A stretch of 64,000 bases of DNA, taken from NCBI RefSeq assembly GCF_963675165.1, contig NC_087389.1, positions 3,966,830 through 4,030,829 of the forward strand. Reading direction: 5' to 3'. The position numbers and the translations under genes were made by a program. A model generated the notes under the pieces. That model was not told the origin of the DNA and ran no database searches. It worked only from the letters and a program-made list of their open reading frames with translations. Position 1 is the stretch's first letter, and the number at the start of each line of letters is the position of its first letter. The DNA comes from Halichondria panicea (Eukaryota; Porifera; Demospongiae; Suberitida; Halichondriidae). Of this stretch, positions 45,150 through 55,571 are shown one piece after another.

Positions 45150-45930
45150 ATTCCATTTAGTGCAATCTCGACCTTTGACCTCAGCCCAAAACTTAATTTC
45201 TGGAGCCGGAGAAAGGCTAACGATCTGAGAGATTAGTAAGTGCAAGTGTATTGCTACCATTTAGGACTATCTATGGCACCACTAAAAACTTGAATTAGTT
45301 GACATTGATTTTTTGAGTTGCGGACCCTAAATGATAGATACTCTCCTTTTTCTGCAAAACTCCAACAGTTGTTCCGCCAAGATTCCGGAAGTACTATATA
45401 AGTACACAAATTTATTTGCAACGGAAGTTCAACTTCCGCTATCAAAATGAAGCTAATACTACAAGTAATTAAATATTCACACACTTATATTCCACGAAGT
45501 ATTGTACATACACTCACGAACGAGCTCAGGCACGTAGAACTGTTCCTAGTCTACATGCATACACGAGAATAGTTGTTAAGCTTTTATAAGTTTGGCTCCA
45601 CGAGCTCAAATAGCACTCTATGTCATATGATAGTACTCCTCTAGAACAAGTGACAAAAAATTTTGCTAACAAAGTGAAGCTACGTGATGGGTATCAACAA
45701 AATTTGTAAGCTTTGAGCATTACTTTGCAAAAACATTTTGCTTGTACCCAGCTTTGAAGCAAAAATTATGAGCTTGCAAAACTTGACCACAATTTCCATG
45801 TCAAACCACATGGAGTCCCACAAGATGGAGTGCACCACACAGACTATGGACACATCATAGACGTAGACATTCCAGGTTTGTTGTGTCACACAATAATGAT
45901 ATAAAAAATTAATACAAACAGTTGTAAAAT
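45150..45930. other. No gene recognised
   Basis: Spacer between mobile elements. A 26-base stretch at 45647-45672 (CAAGTGACAAAAAATTTTG...) recurs with one mismatch at 47562-47587, flanking the decayed cysteine-rich gene. Confidence 0.4.
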
Positions 45931-45943
45931 AGTGTCTAGGGGA

Positions 45944-47455
45944 ATGGCTAGTAAGCGAAAAACTAGAAGGCAGCTTTCTTTTGGGGAAGTCAGTGACAGT
46001 GTTGCAGACAACGGAGTATGTGAGTTGTGCCATGGCGTCAGTGGGAATATGAGTAGCCCAAGCAACTGGCGAAGTGAGCCAGCACATACCCTTGCAGCCT
46101 CCTTGAAGATTGATTTCACTCGCCAGGTTTGTCCTAAATGTAGAAAAGATATAACACGCTGTTTAGGGGATGATACATACGCACCACGATGGGACAAACC
46201 TAACAAAAAAAGCATATGTAGTGTATTGGAATGTACAGATGCTATACTAGCGTCACTCGGTAAACCCAAAGATCTCATAGAAGATGCACTTCGACGCGCT
46301 AAATTGGAAGTTGCTGAACTACAAATACCAATCCCACTATGCAAACGACACTACCACATAGTGTACGATTTAGTGCAGCCATCAAAGCAAGTATATTGTA
46401 CTACTTGTGGAACCACACTGAGAGTCACTAACCACAGAAAATGCTCAAATCCTAGAAAGATAGAGGAGTACCTAAGAAAACACACAGATTTTGATGGCCA
46501 TATACTTGAAGCGACAAAGTTTGCCACACATGTTACAAGTCTCACCTGATTATTCTCCAAAGTAATAAATGCCAGAGTACAGATGCAGACCTCGAGCAGC
46601 TCATCAACGACCTCTCAAAACAACTCTCCAGTTATACAGTGGGCTCTGAGAAAGATGTAGCAGACAAGGCAATGAATGCTACAGCAGTTGAGGTAGCAAA
46701 ACTGCTTTTAGAAAACAATGTGATATTATTGCCTACAATCAAAGATGTGTTAATGAGTTATGTGCATGCACAAATACTCAACTGAACACTCGGCCGACCT
46801 AACAACGACACAGCAATCTATTACATCAAGATGGATCCTTAGCCACTTAACAGTTAACTTAAAACATCATATTACATACAAGTGCACAACACGCAAGTAT
46901 GGCACGTTGGTTTACAGACCAAACACAGATTTTATGAATACAACCGCAAGCTACTTTGGAAACAGCATAAAAGTCAGAGATTGGCTGATACCATCTGATG
47001 ATGCACTTTTGCTTCATTGGAAGCGATCGTGTTGGGTTCTACACATGTGGCAACAATCTGATCAACCCATTATGACATTAGAAAACTACGGTTGGAGTAT
47101 CACAGACAATGAGCTCACCATTAAATGGGATACTGCCACCAACGTACAGGCTGTCCGTGATCGAGTCGACTCACTCCTTAAAGGATGCAAGTGTTCGACA
47201 GGTTGTTTGACTGGACGGTGTGGCTGCAAGAAAAGGGGGAAGCATTGTTCAATTGGCTGTGAGTGTTTAAATTGTGGTAATAACATAGCAGGGTCAAAAC
47301 AGAATGAAACTCACATTATATCTCTGGAAGAAGATGTGGAGGCAGGCCGATTGACAGACAGAGAAGGGGAAGACATCGTCGACTGGGTGTTCGGACAAAA
47401 TACAGGGAGTGACAGTCAAACCAGTCAGTCCGAATCAGAGCCTGAGTTAGACTAA
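45944..47455 (+). pseudogene. Decayed Cys-rich gene with tesmin/CXC-like motif
   Basis: Three collinear open segments in frames 2, 1 and 2: 45944-46549 (201 codons, from ATG), about 46573-46784, and 46785-47455. The first has two zinc-like pairs (CELC, CPKC) and later CTTC...C. The last has WDTATNVQAVRDRV followed by a CXC-type cysteine motif (CKCSTGC, CGCKKRGKHC, CECLNC) like tesmin/TSO1 and MSL2 zinc-binding domains, then an acidic tail. The two frame changes compensate each other, which is typical of a single decayed protein. I recall similar multi-copy, transposon-like genes in sponges and corals, but I cannot name the family with certainty. The direct repeats at 45647 and 47562 may mark the edges of the inserted unit. 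Confidence 0.65.
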
Positions 47456-47459
47456 GATT

Positions 47460-47970
47460 AAATTGTTATGTTTAAGATATTGTTTGTTATGCTTAAAATA
47501 ATTTTTGTTTATGTTTTTACTTGTACTCAAATTGTGTGTGGCTTTACTAGGCATGCTAAAGCAAGTGACAAAAAATTTTGGTAACAACGAATCTGTTCCT
47601 TACTTAGCATACACTGTAGCTAAAGGCTTGTACAACAGCTACCAGCTAAAACTGGCTTGTACTTGCTCACCGTTATTCCATAAGCACCGTCTCAGTAAAA
47701 ATTCCAGGGGGGCTGGTGGTAGCTTTTTGTAACAAAAACAGTGCAACCTCTTTCAAAAATAAGAGACATGGCATTATTTAAGGCTTGGTGGTTGCTACAA
47801 CACCTATGCAGCCAGTATCAGACGTTATAGCTTGAGTTATAGGACTGCATCTTCAGCTATTGCCACTAACCTACAACACTATCAAGCGGAGCTTCTTTGT
47901 GATTTTTGTTGCTGTTGATGACGTCACGGTTGCAAATATATTCACGTGAGCTGTCAGATGGCGGAGCAAC
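47460..47970. other. Spacer and probable promoter of kinase-ankyrin gene
   Basis: About 500 bp without a recognised gene. TGACGTCA (CRE-like palindrome) at about 47917-47924 lies 60 bp upstream of the chosen ATG, and CACGTGAG follows at about 47944. Confidence 0.35.
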
Positions 47971-47977
47971 TGCCAAA

Positions 47978-50900
47978 ATGGCTACAAAAAGTGACCTTGA
48001 TGCTCTGGTGGTCCAAGTGGAAGGATTGGATCTAGAGGAGAACAGAGCTGGCTCAGGGGCTTATGGCTGTGTCTTTAGAGTGACGGTGAATGGAAGACAC
48101 GTTATTGCTAAGAAGGTACACCACGTATTGCTCCAAAAGCAATCCGTTATAACAATGTTCAGAAATGAATGTCGTATTCTGAGTGTTTTACATCACCCCA
48201 ACATTGTCTGTTTCATTGGAGTCCATTACGGCCGCGATAAGAACGACATCAGTCTAATAATGGAGAGGCTTCATTCCGACTTGGCTGATTTTGTTGAAAC
48301 CCATCGAGACACGAATATCGCCACTAGAATCCATATCCTGTATGATGTATCCAAGGGCCTTCACTATCTCCACTCACTGATCCCTCCCCTCATGCATCGT
48401 GACCTCACTGCTCCCAACATCCTGCTCACTGAGGACCTCACTGCCAAGATTGGAGACCTGGGTACGGCCAAGTACGTAGACCTGGAGAGATTGACTCAGA
48501 ACAAGACTCAAATTGTTCTGACAAACGTCCCGGGAAATCCAACCTACATGCCCCCCGAGTGTCTCGTGGAGCCGCCCACCTACACTACCAAGCTGGACAT
48601 CTTCTCATTCGGTCATCTCATCATTCACACTGTTATCGGTGATTTCCCTAAAGTCAAGAACGTACCTCAAGGTTTTCGCAGCTATTTCAACTCTATCAGA
48701 GGAAAGGAGGAGCTCATGCGTCGAAGCACTGCTGTCCATGGTGACAAAATGGGGGAGAAACACGCTCTTTATCCTCTTGTTGTTAGCTGCCTCCATGACC
48801 GACCTCAACAGAGACCATCAGTTGACAAAGTGATTGTCTCACTCAGAAAGCTGTGTCTACAGCACCCCAGGATGGTACGTGAGTGAGTGGGTGGAGGTAT
48901 CAAATGTGCATTGTCAGCTTATATAGTGTTAGTGTCGACTGTATGCTGCATGGTACTTCTGTGTGGGTGACTAGAATTATATCCGTCTTAGCTGATACTC
49001 ATTTTTCTCCCAGGAATTTCTGGATGCTTGTAAGACGGATAATGTGGGTGTGGTTCTGGAGCTACTGGAGTGTGGGGCTGATCCCAACCAGGCAGACAAG
49101 GTGAGGGGAATACTGTCTACAGTGCCAATATATGTCCATTGGTTGATGATATTATCTCTATAGGATGGTGCAACTGCTGTTCACTGGGCCAGTAGGAAGG
49201 GACACTATACGATAGTGAGGGTCCTCTTAGCAGCCAAGGCTACAGTCAACACTCAGAACAAAGTTGGTTTTGTTGTACAAACACATTTCCGACAACATGC
49301 TGTTTACATTGTTTTCTTCCCAGTCGGGAGAGACCCCTCTTTGGACAGCCAGTTTCAATGGTCACCAGATATGTATGGAGCTCCTAATCGATGCTGGGGC
49401 CAATGTTGATGTACCCAAAGAGGTGAGTGTAAGTAGCTGTACACACATCCCACTAGCCACAGAGCCTCCCCATGTTCTGTTGACTTGGTCCATTAGACAC
49501 CAGAGCTAGTCATGTTTGTGTAGAGAGCACTGGTAGTTGGTGTATCCCCTGACATTAGTGTAGATAGTCATGTGATATTGTATAATGAGTGGGTCTGTGA
49601 TGAGTGATGGTTCACCTGCTCACAGGATGGATCCACTGCGTTGATTGTAGCTGCTTGGAATGGTCATGTGAGGGCAGTGGAATTGTTGATTGTTGTAAAA
49701 GCTAAAATTGACATTCAACAAAAGGTGGGATTTATTGCTTGTGTGCTTAAAATTACTTGGTTATTGTACAGGATGGAGCCACAGCATTGTACATTGCCAG
49801 TGAGAACGGTCACTGTGGAGTTGTTAGAATGTTGTTGGAGGCCAAGGCTGACGTCCACAACAAGACTAATGTGAGTCACGCTGCATGGTGGTGTTTGTTT
49901 ACTCTGCATGGTGGTGTTTGTTTACTCTGCTGATTCCATGGTTGAGTGTGTGTACACTGTTCAAAATGATGTGTTCTGGAACACACTTTTGGGATGTTGG
50001 TATGACACTTTAAATTTGACACCCCTAAAGGTGTTTTGTAACACATAGACTGTTGTGTGTTGCTGAACACATTGGCAAGTGTGTTATCTAGCACATGCAT
50101 AAGTGCCTTTAAGCACACTAATAATGGTAAATGTGTTGTCTAGCACACCATACAGTGCCTTCAAGCACACTAATAATGGTAAATGTGTTGTCTAGCACAT
50201 GCATACAGTGCCTTCAAGCATGCAGTGTTCGTAACTTGGTTATTTTCAGGACGATAAGATTACTTCTATAGCTGTTGCAATTTCAACGAAATGTACAAGT
50301 CATTTAACACAAATCAGTTGCAATTTCAACGAAATGTACAAGTCATTACAAATCAAAAACACATCTATACAACGAACGACTATTTAAATGTTATACGGAT
50401 TATTACAACACATTACTGTTAATGACAGCACATCACATGTTTCCTTTTTGACGAAAGAGCGCACAGCAGCAGTAGCACATTTTGATTGAAGTCATCTTGT
50501 CATCTTGTCCTAAATAATAAATACAATTATGTCAATTATGTCTGGTAAGCATATCTATTACTCCACGTACCTGGATACTTTTCTGCACATTTATAGCAGT
50601 TAGTATGTCCCAGAGAATAGTCACTTCTGTACCCAAACCAGTGCTCAAGTCAAAAATGAGGTCAAGTTCTGGGCTGAGTTGTGAGAAAGGCTATATATAA
50701 TTTATATGATCATATCACACAGTATTTCACCAGCTTACCACATGAATGGCCTTTGGAAGCTCCATGAAGTGCTGCAGTAGTGTATATTCTTCAGGAAAGC
50801 TAAATACTCAGTGCAGTTAGTATAGAGCTAAATTTAGTTCTTCTCCAGTTCTTGAGTCTTTGTTGATTTTAATTAAAGCACACTACATGTGCTTCTAGCC

Positions 50901-51784
50901 TCAATGCGCATGCGCACACAGAAGGTCCGGACTTAGCTCTAGTATATATAGCATGCATATACTATAGCCATACTTTTAGGACCTGGATTCCTGGGTTTGC
51001 AAGTATAAAGCTTCCTTTGAGAGTGATAGCAAGTTGTTTCCCGCATTTGCAGGGACTGCTGTTTCAACTCTTATTTCACTTGCACTTACTTAGCACTCTT
51101 GGTGATCTAACTGTACTAATTGGAACATAAATATTAATTCTGGTATCTGAAAAGTAAAAAGACCTTAATATCTTATATATCGTGTGCTACTTTACACCAC
51201 TGTATGGATGTCAGTGTGTTCAGTAACACACCATTCTGTTGTGTCACCCAAGTGTGTTCTATTACACTCCAAGTGTGTTGTTGAGCACGACAAACACACG
51301 AGTGTGTTCAGTAACACACCACTGACATTTACCTACTAAAATTAGTGTGCTACGTAACACCCCATTTTTAACAGTGTACTGTCACCTCTTTTCATTGGCC
51401 TGGGAACGAGGCTACCTCTGTGTATGAGTGGACTGAGTAGTGGAGAGTGTACAATTAGCTGGTCCAGTTGCTGTGATATATAATTATATGGTTTATGGTC
51501 TATAACAGAACAACCAGACAGCTCTGTATGTAGCCAGTAGGAATGGACATGATGAGATAGTGAGGGTCCTCTTAGCAGCCAAGGCTACAGTCAACACTCA
51601 GACCAAGGTTGGTTTTGTTGTACAAACACATTTCCACAACATTCTGTTTACATTGTTTTCCTCCTATGTACAGTCGGGAAAGACCCCTCTTTGGGTAGCC
51701 AGTTTCAATGGTCACCAGACATGTATGGAGCTCCTAATCAATGCTGGGGCCAATGTTGATGTACCCAAAGAGGTGAGTGTATAA
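47978..51784 (+). CDS. Protein kinase-ankyrin repeat protein
   Basis: Exon 1 (47978-48874) encodes a TKL-like kinase of 299 residues: glycine loop GSGAYG (25-30), Lys45, NECRIL, MHRDLTAPN with Asp142, and DLG (160-162) in place of DFG, then GNPTYMPPE. The acidic and lysine catalytic residues are kept, so activity is plausible. Ankyrin exons follow: 49014-49100 (87 nt), then 49164-49262, 49324-49422, 49626-49724, 49772-49870, 51509-51607 and 51674-51772, each exactly 99 nt (33 residues) in phase 0. They show the ankyrin consensus (DGATALYIASENGH, VRMLLEAKADV). The last exon reads into VSV-stop at 51784, or is spliced to an exon I cannot find, so the 3' end may be truncated. The ATG at 47978 is preferred to an upstream in-frame ATG. 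Likely a cytoplasmic signalling adaptor-kinase; substrate unknown. Confidence 0.85.
49955..51376. mobile_element. 1.4-kb non-autonomous CACTG...CAGTG element
   Basis: The ends CACTGTTCAAAATG and the complement (CATTTTTAACAGTG) are flanked by TA at 49953-49954 and 51377-51378. Subterminal GTGTGTT/AACACAC repeats occur at both ends, including a unit of about 63 bp repeated about three times at 50045-50220. No transposase is present. It occupies the intron between two ankyrin exons. Confidence 0.7.
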
Positions 51785-51968
51785 GTAGCTGTACACACAT
51801 CTCAGAGGCCATTAGCCACAGAGCCTCCCGTTCTGTTGACCTGGTCCATTAGACCCAGAGCTAGTCATGTTTGTGTAGAGAGCACTGATAGTTTGTGTAT
51901 CCCCTGACATTAGTGTAGATAGTCATGTGATATTGTATAATGAGTGGGTCTGTGATGAGTGATGGTTC
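51536..51968 (+). repeat. Duplicated ankyrin exon pair with introns
   Basis: Closely matches about 49190-49620, including both introns and the DNA after the second exon, down to a breakpoint near 51968. This is a recent tandem duplication inside the kinase-ankyrin gene. Confidence 0.85.
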
Positions 51969-52520
51969 GAGACCAAATAATGAAAATTTCCTAGTATTAT
52001 CAGGGGCGTAACTAGCAATGAGGCAGAGGAGGCCCTTTCCTCCTGTACTATTGAACTTCAAGTGTCATATGAGTCACCTCACTAGCTTTTAATAGCTCTG
52101 GCTAGCTAACTTCTGGATAACTAGCTAACTATATTGGTATATAGAACGAGCAGAAATGAGCTCTTCACTGTCTTGTTGATGTAGAAAAGAGAAGAAAAGC
52201 AGGTATATAGCAGTTTACTGCCATTTGCATGCGCTCATGGGGTCATAGCAGAGCTTTATGTATTAGTTATTGCACGAGTGATTATGCAATAACTGATTGT
52301 TGCGTGGGAGAAGTATAGTTATAATGAGATTCATGCCTTCCGCATTCCTTATTTTGATACCACAAAAAAGGAATTTGTAGGAACAAGATCATTCAACTTT
52401 CATGGGCTGTGCAAATAATTATAATTGTTATGGCATGCATATCGCACTGCGGAGACTTGTTAGCTATGATGTGCCTGGCTTCACTGTGCAATATGGCATA
52501 TATTTGCACTGTGGTTTCTT
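51969..52520. other. No gene recognised
   Basis: Follows the breakpoint of the ankyrin duplication. No further ankyrin exon or conserved frame was found. Confidence 0.4.
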
Positions 52521-52588
52521 TTGCTCAAACATGCTTATATTCGAGAATGCGCAGTCACATTGTATTGCAGATATCAGTAGAGTGAAAG

Positions 52589-52944
52589 CAGTGGCTGATC
52601 CAGGAGGAGATCCTAGGGTGCCACGGATCCCCCTTGCTTTACTACAACTACGTACCAGCTAGCTATTTATCAGTTTTTGTATAGCTATTGTAATTTGATT
52701 CGTATACCTGTTGTTCTGATGCATCAACTGCCAAAGGAGTGTTCAGGTTAGCCTAGGTTACTCAGCTAGTTGACTGTTCTGGCAGCTAGCTATACATGTA
52801 GCTCTGCGCAAGTCTATTATGGGACTTCCCCTGGCTGAGTATGGGATTTTCCCTAGTCACATGTGACCGCGTAACCCCAAAAAATTTCGCGCTGTGTGCT
52901 CGTAGTTTGGAACCCCCCTTTCATTTTTCCTGGATCCGACACTG
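52589..52944. mobile_element. 356-bp MITE, CAGTG ends, 5-bp duplication
   Basis: Ends CAGTGGCTGATCCAGGA and (complement) CAGTGTCGGATCCAGGA, flanked by GAAAG on both sides. Removing it and one GAAAG restores the reading of the surrounding RT fragment. The ends resemble hAT-type MITEs, though hAT duplications are usually 8 bp. Confidence 0.8.
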
Positions 52945-53133
52945 GAAAGACAGGCAGGCATGTATAGCCAGTACAAGGTCGAGCAGTAGGTCTGCTCCCA
53001 TTTTTTCAGCTAGACAAGAGGCAAGTCGCTTGTAAAACGTTGTGGACTGTTTTGCCATGCCCCCTGTGGCCGAGAGGACTATTGGAGTGAAGGTTGAGTT
53101 TTCGACATCTCGGACTCTTTGCTCATACTCAGT

Positions 53134-53668
53134 CAGGTAGGTAGGTTAAGGACTGGGACCAGCAATTATTGCTGAATCAGCTAAAACGCAGCCACACCCA
53201 CGATTTTTAATATGTTTTGTGTGTAAAAAATTAGTTTAGCTACTTATCTTTTTTAGTTCTAATTCCGGAGGTCTAAACCTTCCTTTCAGCTCTAAATGTT
53301 TAGTGTAGTAGGTAGTTCAAAGGTTTGTGCAGACTATTCAATCGGGAGGGAGCATGGTACTCTATGAAAAGTAAGTTATTAGCTTTTACATTTAAAATTA
53401 ACAGCTAGAAAACTACGTTTTTTTCAAAATCTCACCTTTGGCTGAATAAACAGCTCCCTCCCAATTGAATAGTCTGCACGAACCTTTAAACTACCTACTA
53501 CACTAAAAATTTAGAGCTGAAAGGAAGGTTTAGACCTCCGGAATTAGAACTAAAAAAGATAAGTAGCTAAACAAATTTTTTACACACAAAACATATTAAA
53601 AATCATGGGTGTGGCTGCGTTTTAGCTGATTCAGCAATAATTGCTGGTCCCAGTCCTTAACCTACCTG
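53134..53668. mobile_element. 535-bp foldback element, about 210-bp arms
   Basis: The arms start CAGGTAGGT and are nearly perfect complements over about 210 bases, around a centre of about 110 bases. A 3-bp duplication AGT flanks it (53131-53133, 53669-53671). Excising it rejoins the RT reading at EELT/EYEQRVRDV. No coding capacity. Confidence 0.85.
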
Positions 53669-54952
53669 AGTAAGCTCTTCTTTTTTTTTCTTTTCGTGCT
53701 TCTTGTAACAGTTTGTAATGCTAGAGTTTTTGTTTGACTGCAGCGTGTGGGTTGAACATCCTGACATCCAGGAATGTCTTCTCTTGGCGTCCTCCCCAGA
53801 ACCCTTTCAATAGAGACATCAAGTCTGGCACCATCCGATATATTGGTGGTTCCACCGAAACATCATGGCAGATTTTGGTGAGTAGGTCGGCAGTGATATC
53901 CCTGATTTCATTGTGGCGAATCGATGGAAATCCTCCACGGGAGCAAAAGAGGACGTGCTCGACCGAGAAGTTGGCACCACAGTCGCCATGCAGTGTATTG
54001 GCGTACCTGCAGGCGTCCAACCATATAGCGTAGAGACATAGGGCGTCCACAAAGGCACCCTTGTGTAGACTGAAGCCGAACTCTGAGATCGGTAGTGAGG
54101 TTAGCCAATTGGATGCACTCCCTCTCGCTTGCGAGATCCAGCGTCCTAGTGTTGGTAGGGGTGAGACGCTGCTTGATTTCTTCTGCTGCTAGGGTGGATT
54201 GTTCCCTGCGCAGCTGTTTGACAGCAGATTTGGCTGACAACTGGGCATCCATGTACCCGAAGGATTATTCTGGATTTTGTAGCAGGATGGACTCTATTAG
54301 TGGCTTGGAAATGGAGTGGGAAGCGGAGAACTGTAGATCACACTGCTTTGCTGGGTTGCTTAGGCCCAGACCCCCGAACCTTGTGGGCAGGGCAAAGATA
54401 TCCCTATCTGTGTCATTAGGGGGTGGTCTTCCAGTGATGGTGGGAATGAACACAGTGCGTAGGATGTTCTTCAGAAGTTGAAACTGACTGCCCCCAGATT
54501 CGGCACGATATGAGAGAGATGGGACCATTTGCTGTAGAATCCATGAGTAAATGCGGCATAAGCAGCATGAGGCTGAGTGGTGGCTATCTCTGACAGTGTT
54601 TTCAACTCGTTTAACCATAAGTCCACCTTTTCACGCACAAAATCCGTTGTAAACTCCGAAGAGCCCAGATGGGCCCCCATGTATGGCTCTATAAAAATCT
54701 TTTCCAATTATACCCAGACAATTTCCGTTATTTGTTCAACCCAGTCACATGCAAATCCTGAGTTCACTCTCTACTGAGGTTACTCTCATCTTCTGACTGC
54801 AGTACTACCAGTAGAGATGGTACAAATAATTATAATGTGTGTAATTTACGTGTGTCTGGAATCGTTTGAGAAGTGAGAAATCATTGTTCAAGGTGATGTT
54901 GCTCTCTCGTACTTCTTTGTAGTGCAATACTCAAATGGCTATATCACCATGT

Positions 54953-55132
54953 GCAAGGGCATATAAAAAAGAGAGGACAAGCAAAAACCGAAGGGGGCAG
55001 TGGAAAAGTATATACAGATAACAATTTCGATTTTTGTGTACAGTATACATTCGGTCTCTGGCTTCAGTTTTTGCTTGCAGGTAGGGTTGATAGTCAGTTG
55101 CACATGCCCTCTCTCTTTTTGTATGCCCTTGC
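54953..55132. mobile_element. 180-bp inverted-repeat element
   Basis: Ends GCAAGGGCATA...AAAGAGAGG and their complement at 55105-55132. No target duplication identified. Confidence 0.55.
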
Positions 55133-55369
55133 TATCACCAGCTATGTAGCTACCATGCACTGTACAAGCTAGATAAACGAATAGCGCTGAATCAATATCC
55201 TTCGCATAATTGTAAAAGCGCTTCAATTCGAACAAAAAACCTGCAGTTGAGCATGCATGCACTTAAAATAAAGATACGCTTATAATTGGAACAAGCGCTA
55301 ATAACCAGTTTTTATACAGTAGATTTAACATGTCAAGGTTTATACTTCAGTGCTGTAGTTGCATGTGTC

Positions 55370-55571
55370 ATCATTGTGGGATGGGGATGGAAGTTAGGTG
55401 CGGAAATACAGGGGTGGGGCATGTAGGGGCTTTCCCAGCAGAGCTCAGCTTGTTAGAAACCACAAGCAACAGACTTCATTGTCCATTAGCTTTATTGTGA
55501 TCAATTGTTATGGTGCGTATTTTGAAATTTTGAGTCAACATTATACATTGTAATATCCCCCCTCACAACAG
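55370..55571 (+). promoter_or_regulatory. Upstream region of TIR-ROCO gene, repeat-derived
   Basis: About 55380-55450 (CAGGGGTGGGGCATG, TTTCCCAG.AGAGCTCA) is shared with 39890-39950 and 63720-63790. The coding exon begins immediately after a good acceptor (CCCCCCTCACAACAG), so an untranslated first exon probably lies further upstream and this stretch may be intron or promoter. Confidence 0.4.

Larger units (their letters stand above)
52520..54715 (-). pseudogene. Decayed reverse transcriptase, second copy
   Basis: Collinear on the minus strand with the element at 37.6-39.5 kb: YMGAHLGSSEF (54.69 kb), QPHAAYAAFTHGF, GRPPPNDTDRDIFALPTRFGGLGLSNP, FSVEHVLFCSRGGFPSIRHNEIRD, FWGGRQEKTFLDVRMFNPHA, FTPIVLSATGGMAKQSTTFYKRLAS and finally SFTLLISAIQC. 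Several frameshifts separate these pieces, and the RT active site (YADD) is missing because the copy starts downstream of it. Two inverted-repeat elements are inserted (52589-52944 and 53134-53668). It shows the ancestral zinc motif with the final Cys (HVLFC). It is non-functional. Confidence 0.85.

Noticed and set aside
45886-46344. 152-codon minus-strand frame
   Set aside because: It is antisense to the cysteine-rich gene at 45944-46549, which has the recognisable zinc-type motifs.
45647-47587. LTR retrotransposon defined by the 26-bp direct repeats
   Set aside because: The repeats are far too short, and there is no primer-binding site, polypurine tract, gag or pol between them.
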